DNA of 64,000 bases, taken from Phlebopus portentosus (lineage: Eukaryota; Basidiomycota; Agaricomycetes; Boletales; Boletinellaceae). Positions 1 to 11,600 of the stretch are shown piece after piece (the stretch's first letter is position 1; every line of letters starts with the position of its first letter). The translations under genes were made by a program, and so were the position numbers. Below the pieces are notes generated by a model. It had not been told where the DNA came from and ran no database searches. It worked only from the letters and a program-made list of their open reading frames with translations. The DNA is taken from assembly GCA_037892935.1 (NCBI GenBank), contig JAYXKI010000006.1:496001-560000 (forward strand), given 5' to 3'.

Positions 1-627
1 CCAGTCAACAATAGCCAGAACAATCCTTCAGGAAGAGGTTCCGAGCCACCCGGAGCCTTCGGAAGCAACAGCTGGCATTCGGGTATCGTTTTACCGCGGA
101 AGCGAATTCCCTCCTCTAGAAGCACGATGTTGGAGAAATAGTGAATACACAGTAGTGAAGTTGATACAACATGAGGAAAACGATTAACCCACCAGCATCA
201 AGAACTGACCCATCCCAGATAAGAGCAGGAAGACCGCGCATGCCACTAGAATAGACAATAAGCAAAGTGAAAATAAAGTGGATAGTCACATACCCGTAGA
301 GATGGTCGACAACAACAGGACCGAAGGACTTTTTGCCATGTTCGGCACGGATTGCCTTCACCTGGGGCACAGGATTGAGTTCAGAGACAGGACCGATAGG
401 AAAGAGAAGGAACAGATGTACGTTTTCGAGCTGTTCTGGGATGAGCTGAGCAACACGCTCTTTTAGAGTTGACTGCTTTGCAGTAGTGGAAGCAAACCGT
501 GCGGCCGCGAAGCCAGCTCGCGAGGAGACCTGATGAGGTAGAGAGGATGATGAGAAGACGAAAGAAGATGAAAGACTGAAAGCAAGAAGGATACCCTTGC
601 GAGAGCGAGACGGATTGGGAGAGGCAT
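1..627 (-). CDS. CIT1: Citrate synthase, mitochondrial (5' part, runs off the left edge)
   Basis: Condenses acetyl-CoA with oxaloacetate to citrate, the first step of the TCA cycle, in the mitochondrial matrix. Five exons can be read on the minus strand: 627-595, 529-422, 361-294, 245-193 and 115-1, all with GT-AG introns and consistent phase. The first 11 residues ([11 protein letters not shown]) and the following Arg/Ala/Ser stretch look like a mitochondrial targeting peptide. They are followed by the family landmarks [40 protein letters not shown] and [15 protein letters not shown]. The catalytic His/His/Asp residues lie outside the window. The gene diverges from the PITH gene across about 260 bases. 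The family call is very secure. The start is chosen because it is the ATG that opens the targeting peptide. Confidence 0.93.
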
Positions 628-890
628 TGACGATGATGGGAGGAGATGGAGGAGATGGTGGTGGAACTGGGAAGAGAAGCGCTTATTTTGCTCCTCATTT
701 TCGCATCTTTTTTCTCTGTGGCCATGGGAAAAAAGGACGGTGCGGGCAACGTCATCAGCGTTGGGGAGTGCTAAGGATAGCTGCAGCCTCGTCCAATCGG
801 CGACGCGTCCTCGGCTTGATCCGCGCATTTACCGTCCGTCCCGACGCTGATCGGGCTTTCCGCCGTCCAATCACCTCCTCTCTCTCTCTC
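628..890. promoter_or_regulatory. Shared divergent promoter region, citrate synthase / PITH gene
   Basis: These 263 bases separate two divergent start codons (627 minus, 891 plus), so both genes must draw 5' signals from here. It contains a pyrimidine-rich CTCTCTCT stretch just before the plus-strand start. I see no specific binding site that I would name. Confidence 0.5.
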
Positions 891-1849
891 ATGCCAATGC
901 CGCATAACCACTCTGCGCATTGTCGCGACGATGCTCACGACAACGACCACGATCACGACCACGATCACGAATCAGATACCGGTCCCGCCGACAATTTGTA
1001 TCCTTACATTGATCTCCAAAACGTCATCGCTCTCAACGCTGCAGATGAAACTTCCCCAAGTTCAGTTATCAAACCTTGGGATATGAGACTTGACGAGTCT
1101 GTGGTATATCGCCCTTCTCTTTTGCTCTCTCTCCTGCGCGCTCTGACGCTGACTACTCGTATCAGTCAGTAGAAAGTGACGCTGATGATCAGTTGTCTGT
1201 ACTCTTCTCTCCGTCTTTTCCGTTTCTACAACGCATATCATCTTCTTTAGAATCTTCCGGATCCCTTTCACGGGCTCCGTGAAGCTCCGATCAGTGCTCT
1301 TAAAGTCCGGTCCAGGAGAACAGACCCCCTCTAGATTCTCTCTCGTGTGTATATCCATCACAATGATATTCTCATCCGAGGCATTCATCACACAGCCCCC
1401 AAGTTTGCGAACGCGGACAATGCAGACTTTTCTGACATTGCCGAGCGTCATCCGGACCAGGAATTCCCGGTACCCCAGTCAAGAAGTATTGGGGAATATT
1501 CCGTTAAGTGCGAAGCCACTCTTACATCTCACTTTCCGACCTTTTCTGACCTACAAGCGACGAGTACAGAGCTTCCAAGTTTTCCAACCTGTCCTCCTTG
1601 ACCATATTCTTCCCTGAGGCTCAAGGTGCAGATACGACAAAGATATACTTCATCGGCCTAAGAGGATCATGGTCTGAAGTGAGTTTCCGCTCGTCAAAGA
1701 GTGGCTCATTAGGATAACTACGTTGAAACAATTTCTAGAGAAAACGAGATCCAGTTGTCACCGTGTACGAGTCGCAAGCTAATCTCGCCGATCACGAAAA
1801 AATACAGGGAACCGATGGAGGCATGAGCGCTTTTCGTCTGGGCAGTTGA
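891..1849 (+). CDS. PITH domain protein (PITHD1-like, about 227 aa)
   Basis: A PITH-domain protein of the PITHD1 type. The same domain forms the C-terminal half of TXNL1, which binds the proteasome. Six exons fit with correct phase: 891-1103, 1166-1194, 1251-1348, 1396-1507, 1558-1678 and 1739-1849. Landmarks in order are a His/Asp-rich N-terminus (HDHDHDHDH), IDLQNVIALN, VIKPW, VESDADDQL, IPFTGSVKL, GPGEQTPS, NADFSDI, and near the end GADTTKIYFIGLRGSW. The His-rich start resembles the HGHSHG start of animal PITHD1 and could bind metal, which is an inference. Exon 3/4 boundaries are the least certain because several GT sites are possible. The next gene lies 227 bases downstream on the same strand. 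Confidence 0.88.
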
Positions 1850-2076
1850 TAGACTTGGGACGGATATGTATTATCATTGACGAAACGACATGTAAATCAG
1901 CACTGTGGCATTTTGTACCATGTAGTAGCAAATCAAATCATAAAACAACGCTGGCCGGAATTTCTGACCCTATCACGTGATGCATTTACATGACGCGTCC
2001 AGGGCGCGTCCACGTTTGCAACGCAACTGTACTCATCGTAGTAAGATCAAGTTTGCTTACCTATTCTATCGTCGAC

Positions 2077-3282
2077 ATGGAACAACCACCGCCAAATACC
2101 GAACAGATAACGAGCATACAAGGTTCCCAAAGTATCAATCCTTCGCTCGAACAAGCCAACGCTTCTGGGCCTGGTTCCGATCGGCGTATTTCCAATGAAC
2201 AGGATGCGGATACGGCAGGAGGTAAGTATCACTCTCTGCATGATACAGACTTGATTAACAACAGCAGATTTCTCGTCGAGGCCGAAAAACCTTGGTACTC
2301 GAGCTCCGGGTGATCTGACGCAACTCGGCGAGTTTACATACTATGTCCCGAATCCAAATCAGACAAGGAACAACGCTCGAGGTTGTGGTTGTTTATATCC
2401 GACTGTGATGTACGACTGCTCAACACGAATTGTAGAAAATCCACCATCTCCCGACTTTTTTGAACCTACAGCCGAGGATTTGAGGTCCGCTCAGGCCTCG
2501 TTAGCATCACGTTCAAGAGCATATCAAGACGCCCCTTTACTCACAGAGAGACTTCGTAATGAAAGGAATCAAGAGATTAGAACTAAATACCCGACGGTAC
2601 GTCTCGCTGCGTAAGTACGTTCAAATGTTCATTGATGAATTTTCATCAGGCGACCATTCGCATAAAGTTCGCCAATAGATCGATGCTGGAAAAAACCTTT
2701 CCCTCATCCTCTGTAATAAAACTGGTGTACGCGTTCGTGAGGTCATGTCTAAACGAAGATGCAAAGGCACATAAGTTTGTCCTATGTATGTCGACTCTTA
2801 TTTTCGCAATCGCCGGATCTGATTGCGTCATAGTCGAGACGCCTCCTCGCAGAGACCTGAGAGTATCAGATCCGAATGTAAGGGATAAGACCCTGTTTGA
2901 TCTACATCTATCGCCACGGAGCATCTTGCATTTCCGCTTCCTCGACGATAGTGTAGAACTTGATTGTGAGTTGGCCTCTGTCGCTTTTAGTCTTTCGAGT
3001 ATCCATAACTATGTACTTGCCACCACAGCGATTACAGGACCCCCTCCTCTTTACCCTGAAATATTGTCTCAAGCAATTGAGCTGCCTCTGCCTGCTCCTT
3101 TCGAGACCCCGTCATCTTCTACTACCACGCAATCCGCGTCAAGTGGCAAAGTTCCATCAGATTCGTCAGACAAAGGCAAGAAAATTGCGAGGTTGCTCAG
3201 ACTTTCTGGTAGGTTCCATACATGTTACGATTCGATTCGTATTTTCACTTTTCTAACTGGTGCCCCCAAAGGCAAACGATAG
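2077..3282 (+). CDS. UBX domain protein (ASPSCR1/TUG, Ubx4-like, about 310 aa)
   Basis: Predicted cofactor of the AAA-ATPase Cdc48/p97. The C-terminal UBX fold starts near residue 158 (ATIRIKFANRSMLEKTFPSS) and continues through YAFVRSCL, KFVLFETPPRRDL and LHFRFLDD, matching the ASPSCR1/Ubx4 pattern. Six exons keep phase: 2077-2221, 2268-2596, 2650-2785, 2834-2965, 3029-3208 and 3272-3282, the last only 11 bases including the stop. A charged helix precedes the UBX domain (LTERLRNERNQEIRTKYP). No N-terminal ubiquitin-like TUG domain is seen, so the protein is shorter than animal TUG. Part of exon 2 (about 2330-2410) is low-similarity and may hide another small intron. It is the last host gene before the transposon nest. 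Confidence 0.82.
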
Positions 3283-3746
3283 CACAAACCACTCTTGCTC
3301 ACTTACGACGAGTAGCGTGTATATTACCATTGGATGGAACTGTTGATTGTTGTACATGAAGTACGAGAATATTAATGTATAGCCATACATGGATGGGCAT
3401 GTCATCACACGACATCGTAGTTAGATCCGACATATAACCGAGCGTGTCATTGAGACGGTCTACTGTTATCGTCAAGACGCAATGCTGTGACCATTAGCCA
3501 GCCATTAAGTTGTTGGTTGACTGTCGTCCATCTGTGAAGATGATGAAGTCAGTGAACATAATCGCAATGGACGAGAAGAGATGTGTCAGATATGTTATAA
3601 GATGGATCCGCAGCGAGACATGCTCTAGGTAGTCTAACATGCTGTTTTCTAACGTGACCCAAGGGCCATCATCATGCGCACAGAAAGAACAGACAATGAC
3701 TCACTAGACGGGCGTAGGGGCGTAGGAGAAAGCCTGGCGCTGCAGT
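3283..3746. other. Intergenic sequence between the UBX gene and the hAT insertion
   Basis: No coding or RNA gene is supported. It presumably holds the UBX gene 3' UTR and the left flank of the hAT insertion site. The only open frame (3649-3840, minus) crosses the transposon end and has no family resemblance. Confidence 0.5.
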
Positions 3747-3814
3747 TAGTGCAGTAGGGTAGGAGAGGAAACTCCGAGTTAGCTGTTTCCACAGTTTCCA
3801 CGGTGGTTTCCCAC

Positions 3815-3838
3815 GGTGTTGCCAACGTTGGCAACACC
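3815..3838. repeat. 24-bp perfect palindrome in the left hAT subterminal region
   Basis: GGTGTTGCCAAC followed directly by its reverse complement GTTGGCAACACC. It sits among GTTTCCAC repeats (3785-3880) about 60 bases inside the left transposon end. A likely transposase-binding or hairpin site by analogy with other hAT elements. Confidence 0.85.
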
Positions 3839-4187
3839 ATGGGCCGGAAATGGCGGTGTGGAAACTGTGGAAACTCAGGAAGGGTGGGTAAGCTTACCGT
3901 AAGCTAGAACTAGATAGTTTATCATCCGAAAAGGAAAGTTATGTCATCGAAGTGCATATAAGAATATAAATGAAAACAATTGCAAACACAACAATGTCTG
4001 TTAGGGTTTTGTCACCTGAAGAACTCGAAATACAGCTCAATCGACTGCACAATGTTTTGTCTAGTCTTCCCAGTTCATTGCCATGCTCAAGCAATAACTA
4101 TTATTTCATTGGCTTTGGACCTGATCCCAATATTCTTGATCTGGTAGGCTCCATGCCTGGTGCCGTAAACAATGCCCTCGAAAACGC

Positions 4188-5815
4188 TGAAACTCCTGGG
4201 GACGTTCTGATGCCGGACAGGGAGTGTATAGTTCGAGGGGCTGCCCTAGAATACCTTCAAACAGTCAGCAGAGAATTACACCCGAGCTAAGGGCACGAAG
4301 GAGTGGAGGAAAATAGGGATAGACAATGGAAGGGCTTGGAGAGAACCGGGGATATGAGGGAAGCGCTCGAGGAGGAATTCCGAGGGTAGGCTTCTCCCGA
4401 GATCGACGGTGGCGGTGCAAAGGCTAAATCGACTCTCCGGCTCAACTGCGAGCTCTGGACTAAAGCCGACTAACCCAAGGCACCAGAACTAAACTAACTA
4501 AGCTACGCTAGTCGAACCACCAACCCGAACGTGACTAATCGACTGTGCTAACACACTGGTAAGCGACTGTAGTCGATCTCACTCGTAGTCTTAAGTGTCG
4601 GAACGCGGCGTAACGATTCGAAACGTGATTCGATGGACGAAGGACAATTGCTGAGTGTGTCGAAATGTGATGCGAGGAATGGAGGTGCGAAACGATGACG
4701 GAAGGGGACTGAGAGAATCGAAGGATATGTGTGGGACGATGAAACTGACCGTTTCTGATCGAAACGATGCGGAATAGCACCGGGCTGGTCTTGAGGAAGC
4801 GGAGAGTGGAAAGTCAAGAGGAAAGGGGTGATATGGTGTCCTTTCCCGACGACAATGGAGAGGAGAAGGTGTTGCGAGACCAAATGCGAGCGGCACGCAG
4901 AGTAACTGAGTTACGAGCGAAACCAGGCGAAATAGATCGAAACACGTGAGGGGGTCTTGTTTCGGGTGAGAGGAGATAGAGAAGCCTTTATACGATGACG
5001 GCGAACTATACGAACGCACAAACGGCTCTTCTGCGAAGAGAGATCACCGATCGACTGTACAGAACACGAAATGTCGTATATTAGACTATAGAGACGAGAG
5101 AGTCCACTACGAACAAGTAGACTAGAGGTCGAGAGGCTTTGAGACGATGTGAGAACTGCAAGCTAAGCTCCCATTCAGCTCCGACTAAGCTCTCCCTCTA
5201 CTACGAGAGTCGTGCTATATTTATACTAAATGTCCAAGACTGAGCCTCCCAGCGGTCAGAGAACCTACATCATAAAGAAAAGGGAATGCATATCGCTATC
5301 TACAAAGGAGAGGAGTGCATAGGAATGGTTTAAGGGACACATAGGTCAAAAGAAACAATACTAAGCATGTCTGGAACGAGAGCATAATGGATTAAAGGGG
5401 ACGCATATAGAAAGGTCAGAAAATGTGCGGAACCTTCGGAACCGGGTCTCTTTGAGCGGAACGAAGCGGAACTCGGGGAAATGACTCGGAAGGGCTCTGG
5501 CTAGCCTGACAAAGTAAGTCTGCGATGTTTAACAAAGGAGAGGGACTGAGGACGAGGTTGCAGGGTCAATTCTCTTTGTCTGGAATGCGGATCTGAGGTC
5601 CAGAGACTTGTGATCGACGCGTGCAAACTCGATGCCGTGATTCTCCCGTCTTGATGGCCGATCAAAGAACGGTGCATGTGCCATCTGGACTATGGCGTTC
5701 TTGCTAAGTTCACTCGTTCGAGCGAAACCAGTCGAAACCGAGCGAAACCAGTCGGAACACCGCGGAACTGGTCGTAACGACTCCGTACGTTCCCAAGCTT
5801 CAGACTTACTCTTCA
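4188..5815 (-). repeat. Left LTR of the Gypsy element (3' LTR in element orientation)
   Basis: 1,628 bp, bounded by TG...CA, and nearly identical to 22371-23998. It is flanked outside by ACGC (4184-4187), repeated at 23999-24002. The base before it (c) differs from that before the other copy (t), fixing the boundary. A short purine run (GGGAGA on the minus strand, 5816-5821) next to its inner edge can serve as the polypurine tract. Open frames inside it (for example 4591-5019, minus) recur in the other LTR and show no family similarity. Confidence 0.93.
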
Positions 5816-5943
5816 TCTCCCGGGTTCATGAAATAGTGACCGTCCGCGGTCACTCCCATCTCAATCCGACGCGTGGGAGTTTCGAAGCATAATGCGTCGC
5901 GTCCAAATTTTCTTCCGCTGTCATCTCTTCTTCATTCTTCAAC

Positions 5944-6851
5944 ATGTTCACTTCCGAAGAAATTGTCGCGCTCTTGGGACCCATCAACTCCGATGACGAC
6001 TGGAAGGCGGCGGTCGCAAAATTCGAGGCAGACGTCGCCTTGGCCAGGTCGGCAATGGATGAACTAGACCATGGCGTCACGACGGTAATTCTGCCGGATA
6101 AGACAAAACCGGTCGAATGGATCGCGCCTACAGGTTCGATGACGGTTTGGTGGTTGACAAATCCGGTGATGGAATCTTTGATGGATGGGTGGAAGGCAAC
6201 CACGGTGCGTAAACCGTGCACTCTAATCAAGAATTTTTGTTAACGAAAATTCGACAGGCACGGAAGGAAGCGTTGGAGCAAGTCCGTCCCAAAGGAACGA
6301 AAGAAGTCTGGTCGGAGACGGCGTACTCCAACTACTGCGACACGGACGCTCTCCTACGGACGCTGTACTACAATCGACGGGAATTTTACGCCAGGATGGA
6401 GACCAAACGACGAGCTTTCTTCCGCAGACGCAGGGTTCCATTCCATCCTGCCTCGTTCGATTCGACTCGTGGGTTCTTCTTGGGCAAATCGTTCCCTCCA
6501 ATGTTCCTGAAACCGCGCCCTGACATCGAAAAGGCTCTCGAGAATGTGAGAATGGAGAGCTCCAAGTTCCAACAAACGGCGAGGTTCACCGGCAGCACGG
6601 ACTTCACGCGAGACGAAGCTGTCCGGAGTCACGTAGGTACTTCTTCTTGTCTATCATCTCCATCTAATCCTTCCTACAGCAAGCGTTCAAATATTGGGAG
6701 AATATCGAGCAACGACACCTTCGTGCAGGGCACATCCTTCGCATCGACAGGGTGAAATTGAGAACGGTCCGGCTCCTCTGGGAATACTACGGCTATTCCA
6801 TCCTTCGTTGTCGGCTCTGTCAACTCGTCCGTGCTCAGGAATCCGAAACGC

Positions 6852-6882
<31 letters not shown>

Positions 6883-8215
6883 GCAACAACAACGATCCCA
6901 ACAAGTGCTGTCTGAACCTTCCCAACCTCTTCCTCAACCGCAACAACAACAACAGCAGCAACATCAAATGCTGCCTCAGGACGTCGATAGTCCAATGGAA
7001 GTTGATTCCGCTCCTCTTCAGGTCGAAACTGGCGAAACGATTGAGGATGGAGAGGTCGCGGAACCGGTCGAAACGCTCGAAACCGGAGCGGAACGTTTGG
7101 AAGGGGCTAGCCGTTCTACACCCTTAACCTCACTCGAACCTACAATGCTCGAGATTGAGCTTCGCGAGAGTGAAAGACAAGAAGAAGAAGAACGCGCTGC
7201 TCAATGCGCCGAAATCTCCCGGATGGCTGCTGAAATCGAGGCCAACATGCGACGACGGCTGGATGCAGGGACTCGCCGCGTTCGTGGTGTTTGGCAAGTG
7301 GTGGACTCGGACGAGGAGACTCCTGTGATTCAGGAAAGTCCTGAGAGTCCTCCTCCTGGTCATCGGGGAGAAGACTCCGTTGTCATGAGTCCAGGCGACA
7401 GAGGAATGGATATCGGTGATGTGGGAATGGAGGCGAATGAGCCGTTTGAGGCGGACGCAAGCCTTGAAGAGATTCAGGCTCTCAATACCACGAGCAACAA
7501 CAACAACAGCAACAACAACAACAAAAATAGCGGTACTGCTGCTGTTCCGTGCGAAACTGTCGAAACGCAAGCGAGACGCATTTCTCTGGCACGACGAGCG
7601 TCTTCTCAACCTGAGGCTGGTCCTTCTAGGATTCCGGCTAATGGTGGTGGTTCTGGTGGTGACGACAACGATAATGACGACGACGACAATGACGACGACG
7701 ACGACGACGAACGATTGAGCGATGGGCGCGTTTGTCATCGGGTTCCGTGCAACCAGTGCCAGAAGCGTGGCCGTGATTGCGTGGGTCTTCCGCAGAGGAC
7801 CTGCACTCCGTGCTTGAAGCAGGCGAAGGGCTGTAGTCTAGCCACGAAGGGCAGGGCTGTAGCCGCGAAGCGTAAGGCAGCTCGGGAGGCGCGCGATCGG
7901 GAAGCAAAACGCCGGAAAGTCACAGCTCTGGCGGCCAGATCGGTGGGTGGTCACGTCGAGCATGAAGCTCTGCAGCGGGAGGTCGGGGAATCCGAGCTGC
8001 AGTTCGTGCTGGCGCGGATGGATCACCGGGACAAGGTCCTGTCCCGGATGCTGAACGAATTCAGCGTCCTCGTAGCGCAGGCGCACGCGGATCGTCGTCT
8101 GCTGCTCGAGTTGGCTGGGGTGAAGACGGGGGAAGGTGAGGACGAGGAAGAGGAAGATAGAGGGGAAGTGGAGAGGGTTCGTCAGTCGAAGGGGAAAGGT
8201 AGGGCTCAGGAATAG
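5944..8215 (+). CDS. Antisense accessory gene of the Gypsy element: polyQ, acidic, Zn2Cys6-type protein (about 723 aa)
   Basis: Three exons fit with phase: 5944-6204, 6258-6632 and 6680-8215, with clean GT-AG introns. The first 210 residues are a globular, Trp/Arg-rich region I do not recognise. Next come a glutamine tract (about 6849-6893), acidic and Ser/Pro stretches, an Asn tract (about 7494-7528) and an Asp run (about 7660-7715). A cluster follows, spaced C-x2-C-x6-C-x8-C-x2-C-x6-C (CNQCQKRGRDC then CTPCLKQAKGC, near 7750-7845), exactly the fungal Zn(II)2Cys6 pattern, with a basic helix after it. It lies inside the retrotransposon but antisense to gag-pol, and unlike gag-pol it has no in-frame stop. 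Role unknown; a DNA-binding regulator is the obvious guess. Confidence 0.68.
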
Positions 8216-8661
8216 AGTATAATCATCGCGTATGCTCTATGTCCTGGTCGGACTTTTGTAAAATAGAAAAAGAAAAGGACAAAAGAAAAAGAAAAATAAC
8301 TTGTACTGTACATAGTTGTTTTTATAGTTAATTTATACAATTTTGTTTCGGTTTTTGTGAATTTTTGTGCGATCGAGCGAGACTGAGTGAAGGCTAGAAG
8401 AATAGATCAAAGAATTCAAGAAATAGGATGAAAGGAAACTGATACGAAGTGAAATGAGGTGTTTCGCCGTCGTTCCGCTGTTTTGAATGGCGAAACCGTG
8501 CGGAACTGCGTATTAAGTAAAAGTACACGCGTTAGATCCTATTGTGGATCACGCTAGCAGAGACGAAACTATAGAAGGAGAATTGGAAGATTAGAATTGA
8601 TCAGAGGAGAGAGAGAGAATCGGAAATAAGTAAGGAGCATATATGAAGGGAAATAAATGAT
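8216..8661. other. Spacer between convergent antisense gene and integrase end
   Basis: AT-rich 3' region shared by the plus-strand Zn2Cys6 gene and the minus-strand pol gene, which converge here. It has A-rich runs just after 8260 and possible polyadenylation sequence. No further gene is seen. Confidence 0.5.
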
Positions 8662-11600
8662 TTAATCAGAATTTTGGGACTCATCGACAGGGAATTTCTC
8701 TGGCGAATCTTCTATTTCGGGTATGTCATCATCTTCGTCCGATCCAATGAGCTTGGTCACCAGAACAGTCAAATGCGAACGCGGGAAGTACGGAACCAGG
8801 TGAAACGCTGCTATTCGGAGTTTCGAAACCGCTCCATCGAGTTCGGCGACGATATACGAACCGCCTTGGGTGCGTCGAACTACCACGTAGGGGCCTAAAT
8901 AGCGGGGTTTCATTTTACGATTGAGTTCCATCTTGATACGCGTGTTTCGCAAGAGTACGAGGCTTCCTGGCTGAAAGTCGTAGTCCTTGATTCTATGCTT
9001 CTCCACCTCGGCGAACTGCTTCGCGTATGCATGCCTTGCATTCATGACGAGTTTCGCAACGCGATCCAACTCTTCTGGACGTTTCTGGAGTTGTTTCGCA
9101 CGTATTACGATGAGTTCCGACGTCGTAATTGGCGAATCGAGCGGCGGTGCTAGGTATGTTGCTTCTGCGAGGTCGAAAGGCAAAACTGCTTCGACTCCAT
9201 GGGCCATGTAATACGGGGACATTCCTGTTGCTCTGTTGATCGTGATTCTTTCTGCCCAAAATACCGAGTCAGCGTGATCACTCCAACGCTTGTCATTACC
9301 GTCTGCAGCTTTAATCAAGGCTTCCTGTACGTCGAAATGTCTGCGTTCGACTAATCCATTTGCGCGTGAGTTGTATGACGAAATCCGAATGTGGTTGATG
9401 TGATACCGCGTCTTCAAGTAATCTAGCGCAGCGACGAATGGTGTGCCGTTATCTGTAACGATTTCGGGGCATGCTCCATATCGACACAAAAGGTTCTGAA
9501 AGATAAACTGGCCTACGGTCTTGCCAGTTTCTTCTCGAAGAAGTCTAAATTCGGGATACGCGGTTAACGAACAACGCGCATGCACGATATACTGGAATCC
9601 ACTCGATTTCGGCATAACCTTTGAGTCAATATGGATGCATTGAAACAGAGGGGCTACCTCCGGTACGTTCGGTGGGATAAGAATATTCTTCGTCTGGCGT
9701 ATCTGGCACTCATGACAGGTGCGCACGAAATACTTCACGTCCTGTCCTAAGGACGGCCACCAAAATCTCTCCAGCAGTCGCATTTGAGTGCAGAAAATTC
9801 CTTTGTGTCCTAGATCGTCGTGAGCTTGCTTGACTAGGTCCCATCTGCGTTTCGCTTCTATTACGACTTGGTGCCGGCCGTTCCGCGCTTTTCTCCACAG
9901 ACGGCCTCCTTTCACGAAGAAGTCAGCTGCGTACCTGATTAGCTTCGCATAGCCACTATTGCTAAGATTGTCTGGGCGTGTGAGATGCGTGATTAGCTTC
10001 GTGACGTCATCTAAGCGGCTATCCTTCCTTCTCGTGGATTCCGTAGAAGGAAATAGGTCCTTGGTCGCTGTTTCGCTAGGTGTTCCGCCCTGTTGCGCTA
10101 CTTGGTATGTCGAAACCGGCTCTTCTATCGCAAAACTGTACGTTTCGTCTACCCAGTCTTCGTACGTTTCATCTGGAGGGGGGTCTTCTTCAGCTGCTCT
10201 TCGTCTGGATAATCCATCGGTACATTGGAAATCGGCTGCTGGGATGTGTCTGAGCTTGAAACTGAAGAGAAGGATACCTGCGATCCATCTGTTAATGGTC
10301 GCATTGGGCTGCAGGTCGGGATTGTTGATCATCCCTTTGATGTATGCTGCGTCCATTTCGACTACTAGATTCCAGACTCCGATGAGATACAGTCGCATCG
10401 CGTGCAATGCTCGAAATAAGCCGTATAACTCGATTTTCGGCTGTGAATACGATGCCTGGGTCTGATTCCAGTTAATAGAACCGAATCGATTGATCCTTCA
10501 CCTTCCATCCGAGTGCTCTTGTCCTAAATACCAACCAACTCCAATAATAGACAAGTCTACTGCCAGTATTACTTCGTTGTCTGACGCGTAGTCGATTGCG
10601 CACAGCGCGGGGCAAAGAATAACGGCTTGCTTTAGTTCGTCCATTGCGTTCTGTTCTTCGTCTGTCCACGCGAAAATCTGGTTCTTCCTTGTCATGCGGT
10701 ACAACGGGCGAGCGAGTTTTGAATAATCCTTGACGAAAATTCGAAGGACTCCTACCGTTCCCAGAAATCCTCTGACTTCCGTCAGCGTTCTACATGGCGG
10801 CCAATCTTGTATCTTCTGCACTTTCGAATCGTCTGGCTCGCGTCCCTGGTACGTTAACTTGTGTCCAACGAATACCGCTGACTCCACACACGGCACCAAC
10901 TTCTTCCCTGAAAACGTTCCACCTACCGCCTTCATTCGCTGCAAAATCCTGTTCACATCGCATATATGCTCATACACGAAACGACGAATCTCGGAGTTTC
11001 CCGGTATGGTCTCGTACGAACCGTCTGGTAACTCGTATCGCGATTTTGGACCTAAACCGGGCGCATCGTCTGCGAAAGGGTTCGTAACGTGCGGAATCTC
11101 GTCCTAAAGGATAAAGGCCACGTCGTTATGCATAATCTGCAATGAATTGGTGTATCCCATTGGTAGAACCGTCATTCGAAATGTTCCCAAGGGTGTCTGG
11201 AACGTAGTAAGATCTTGAGATTGTTCGTCCAGCTTTCTTTGGTCAAATGCCACGAATAAATCCAACTCCGTGTAACAAGCTCGTCCACCACTGCTCTCTG
11301 CGATCGTTTCGACGTTCGGTGGTACTGCCGAGTCCTTGACCGTAACCGCATTAAGATCCTGCAAGTTGATAATGGATCGTAACGTTTCCTTGTCTTTCTT
11401 TACCAAGCAAAACCATCTAGATCGATACGACGAATTCGACGGTTCAATAACCCCGTTGCGAATCTTCTCTCGAATAAGCTCGAGGGCCTTGTCATGAATT
11501 CCCGGGGGAATTGGAATGCTCTTGTGCTGCCACGGTATATGCAGTATCGTGGGAATGCGTATCGGGTCGAAATACGTCGGATCGAGTGTTCTGCGTTCGG

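Noticed and set aside
4591..5019. 142-aa minus-strand open frame, also present at 22774-23202
   Set aside because: It lies inside both LTRs, is Ser/Arg/Pro-rich with no family similarity, and its recurrence just reflects the LTR duplication.
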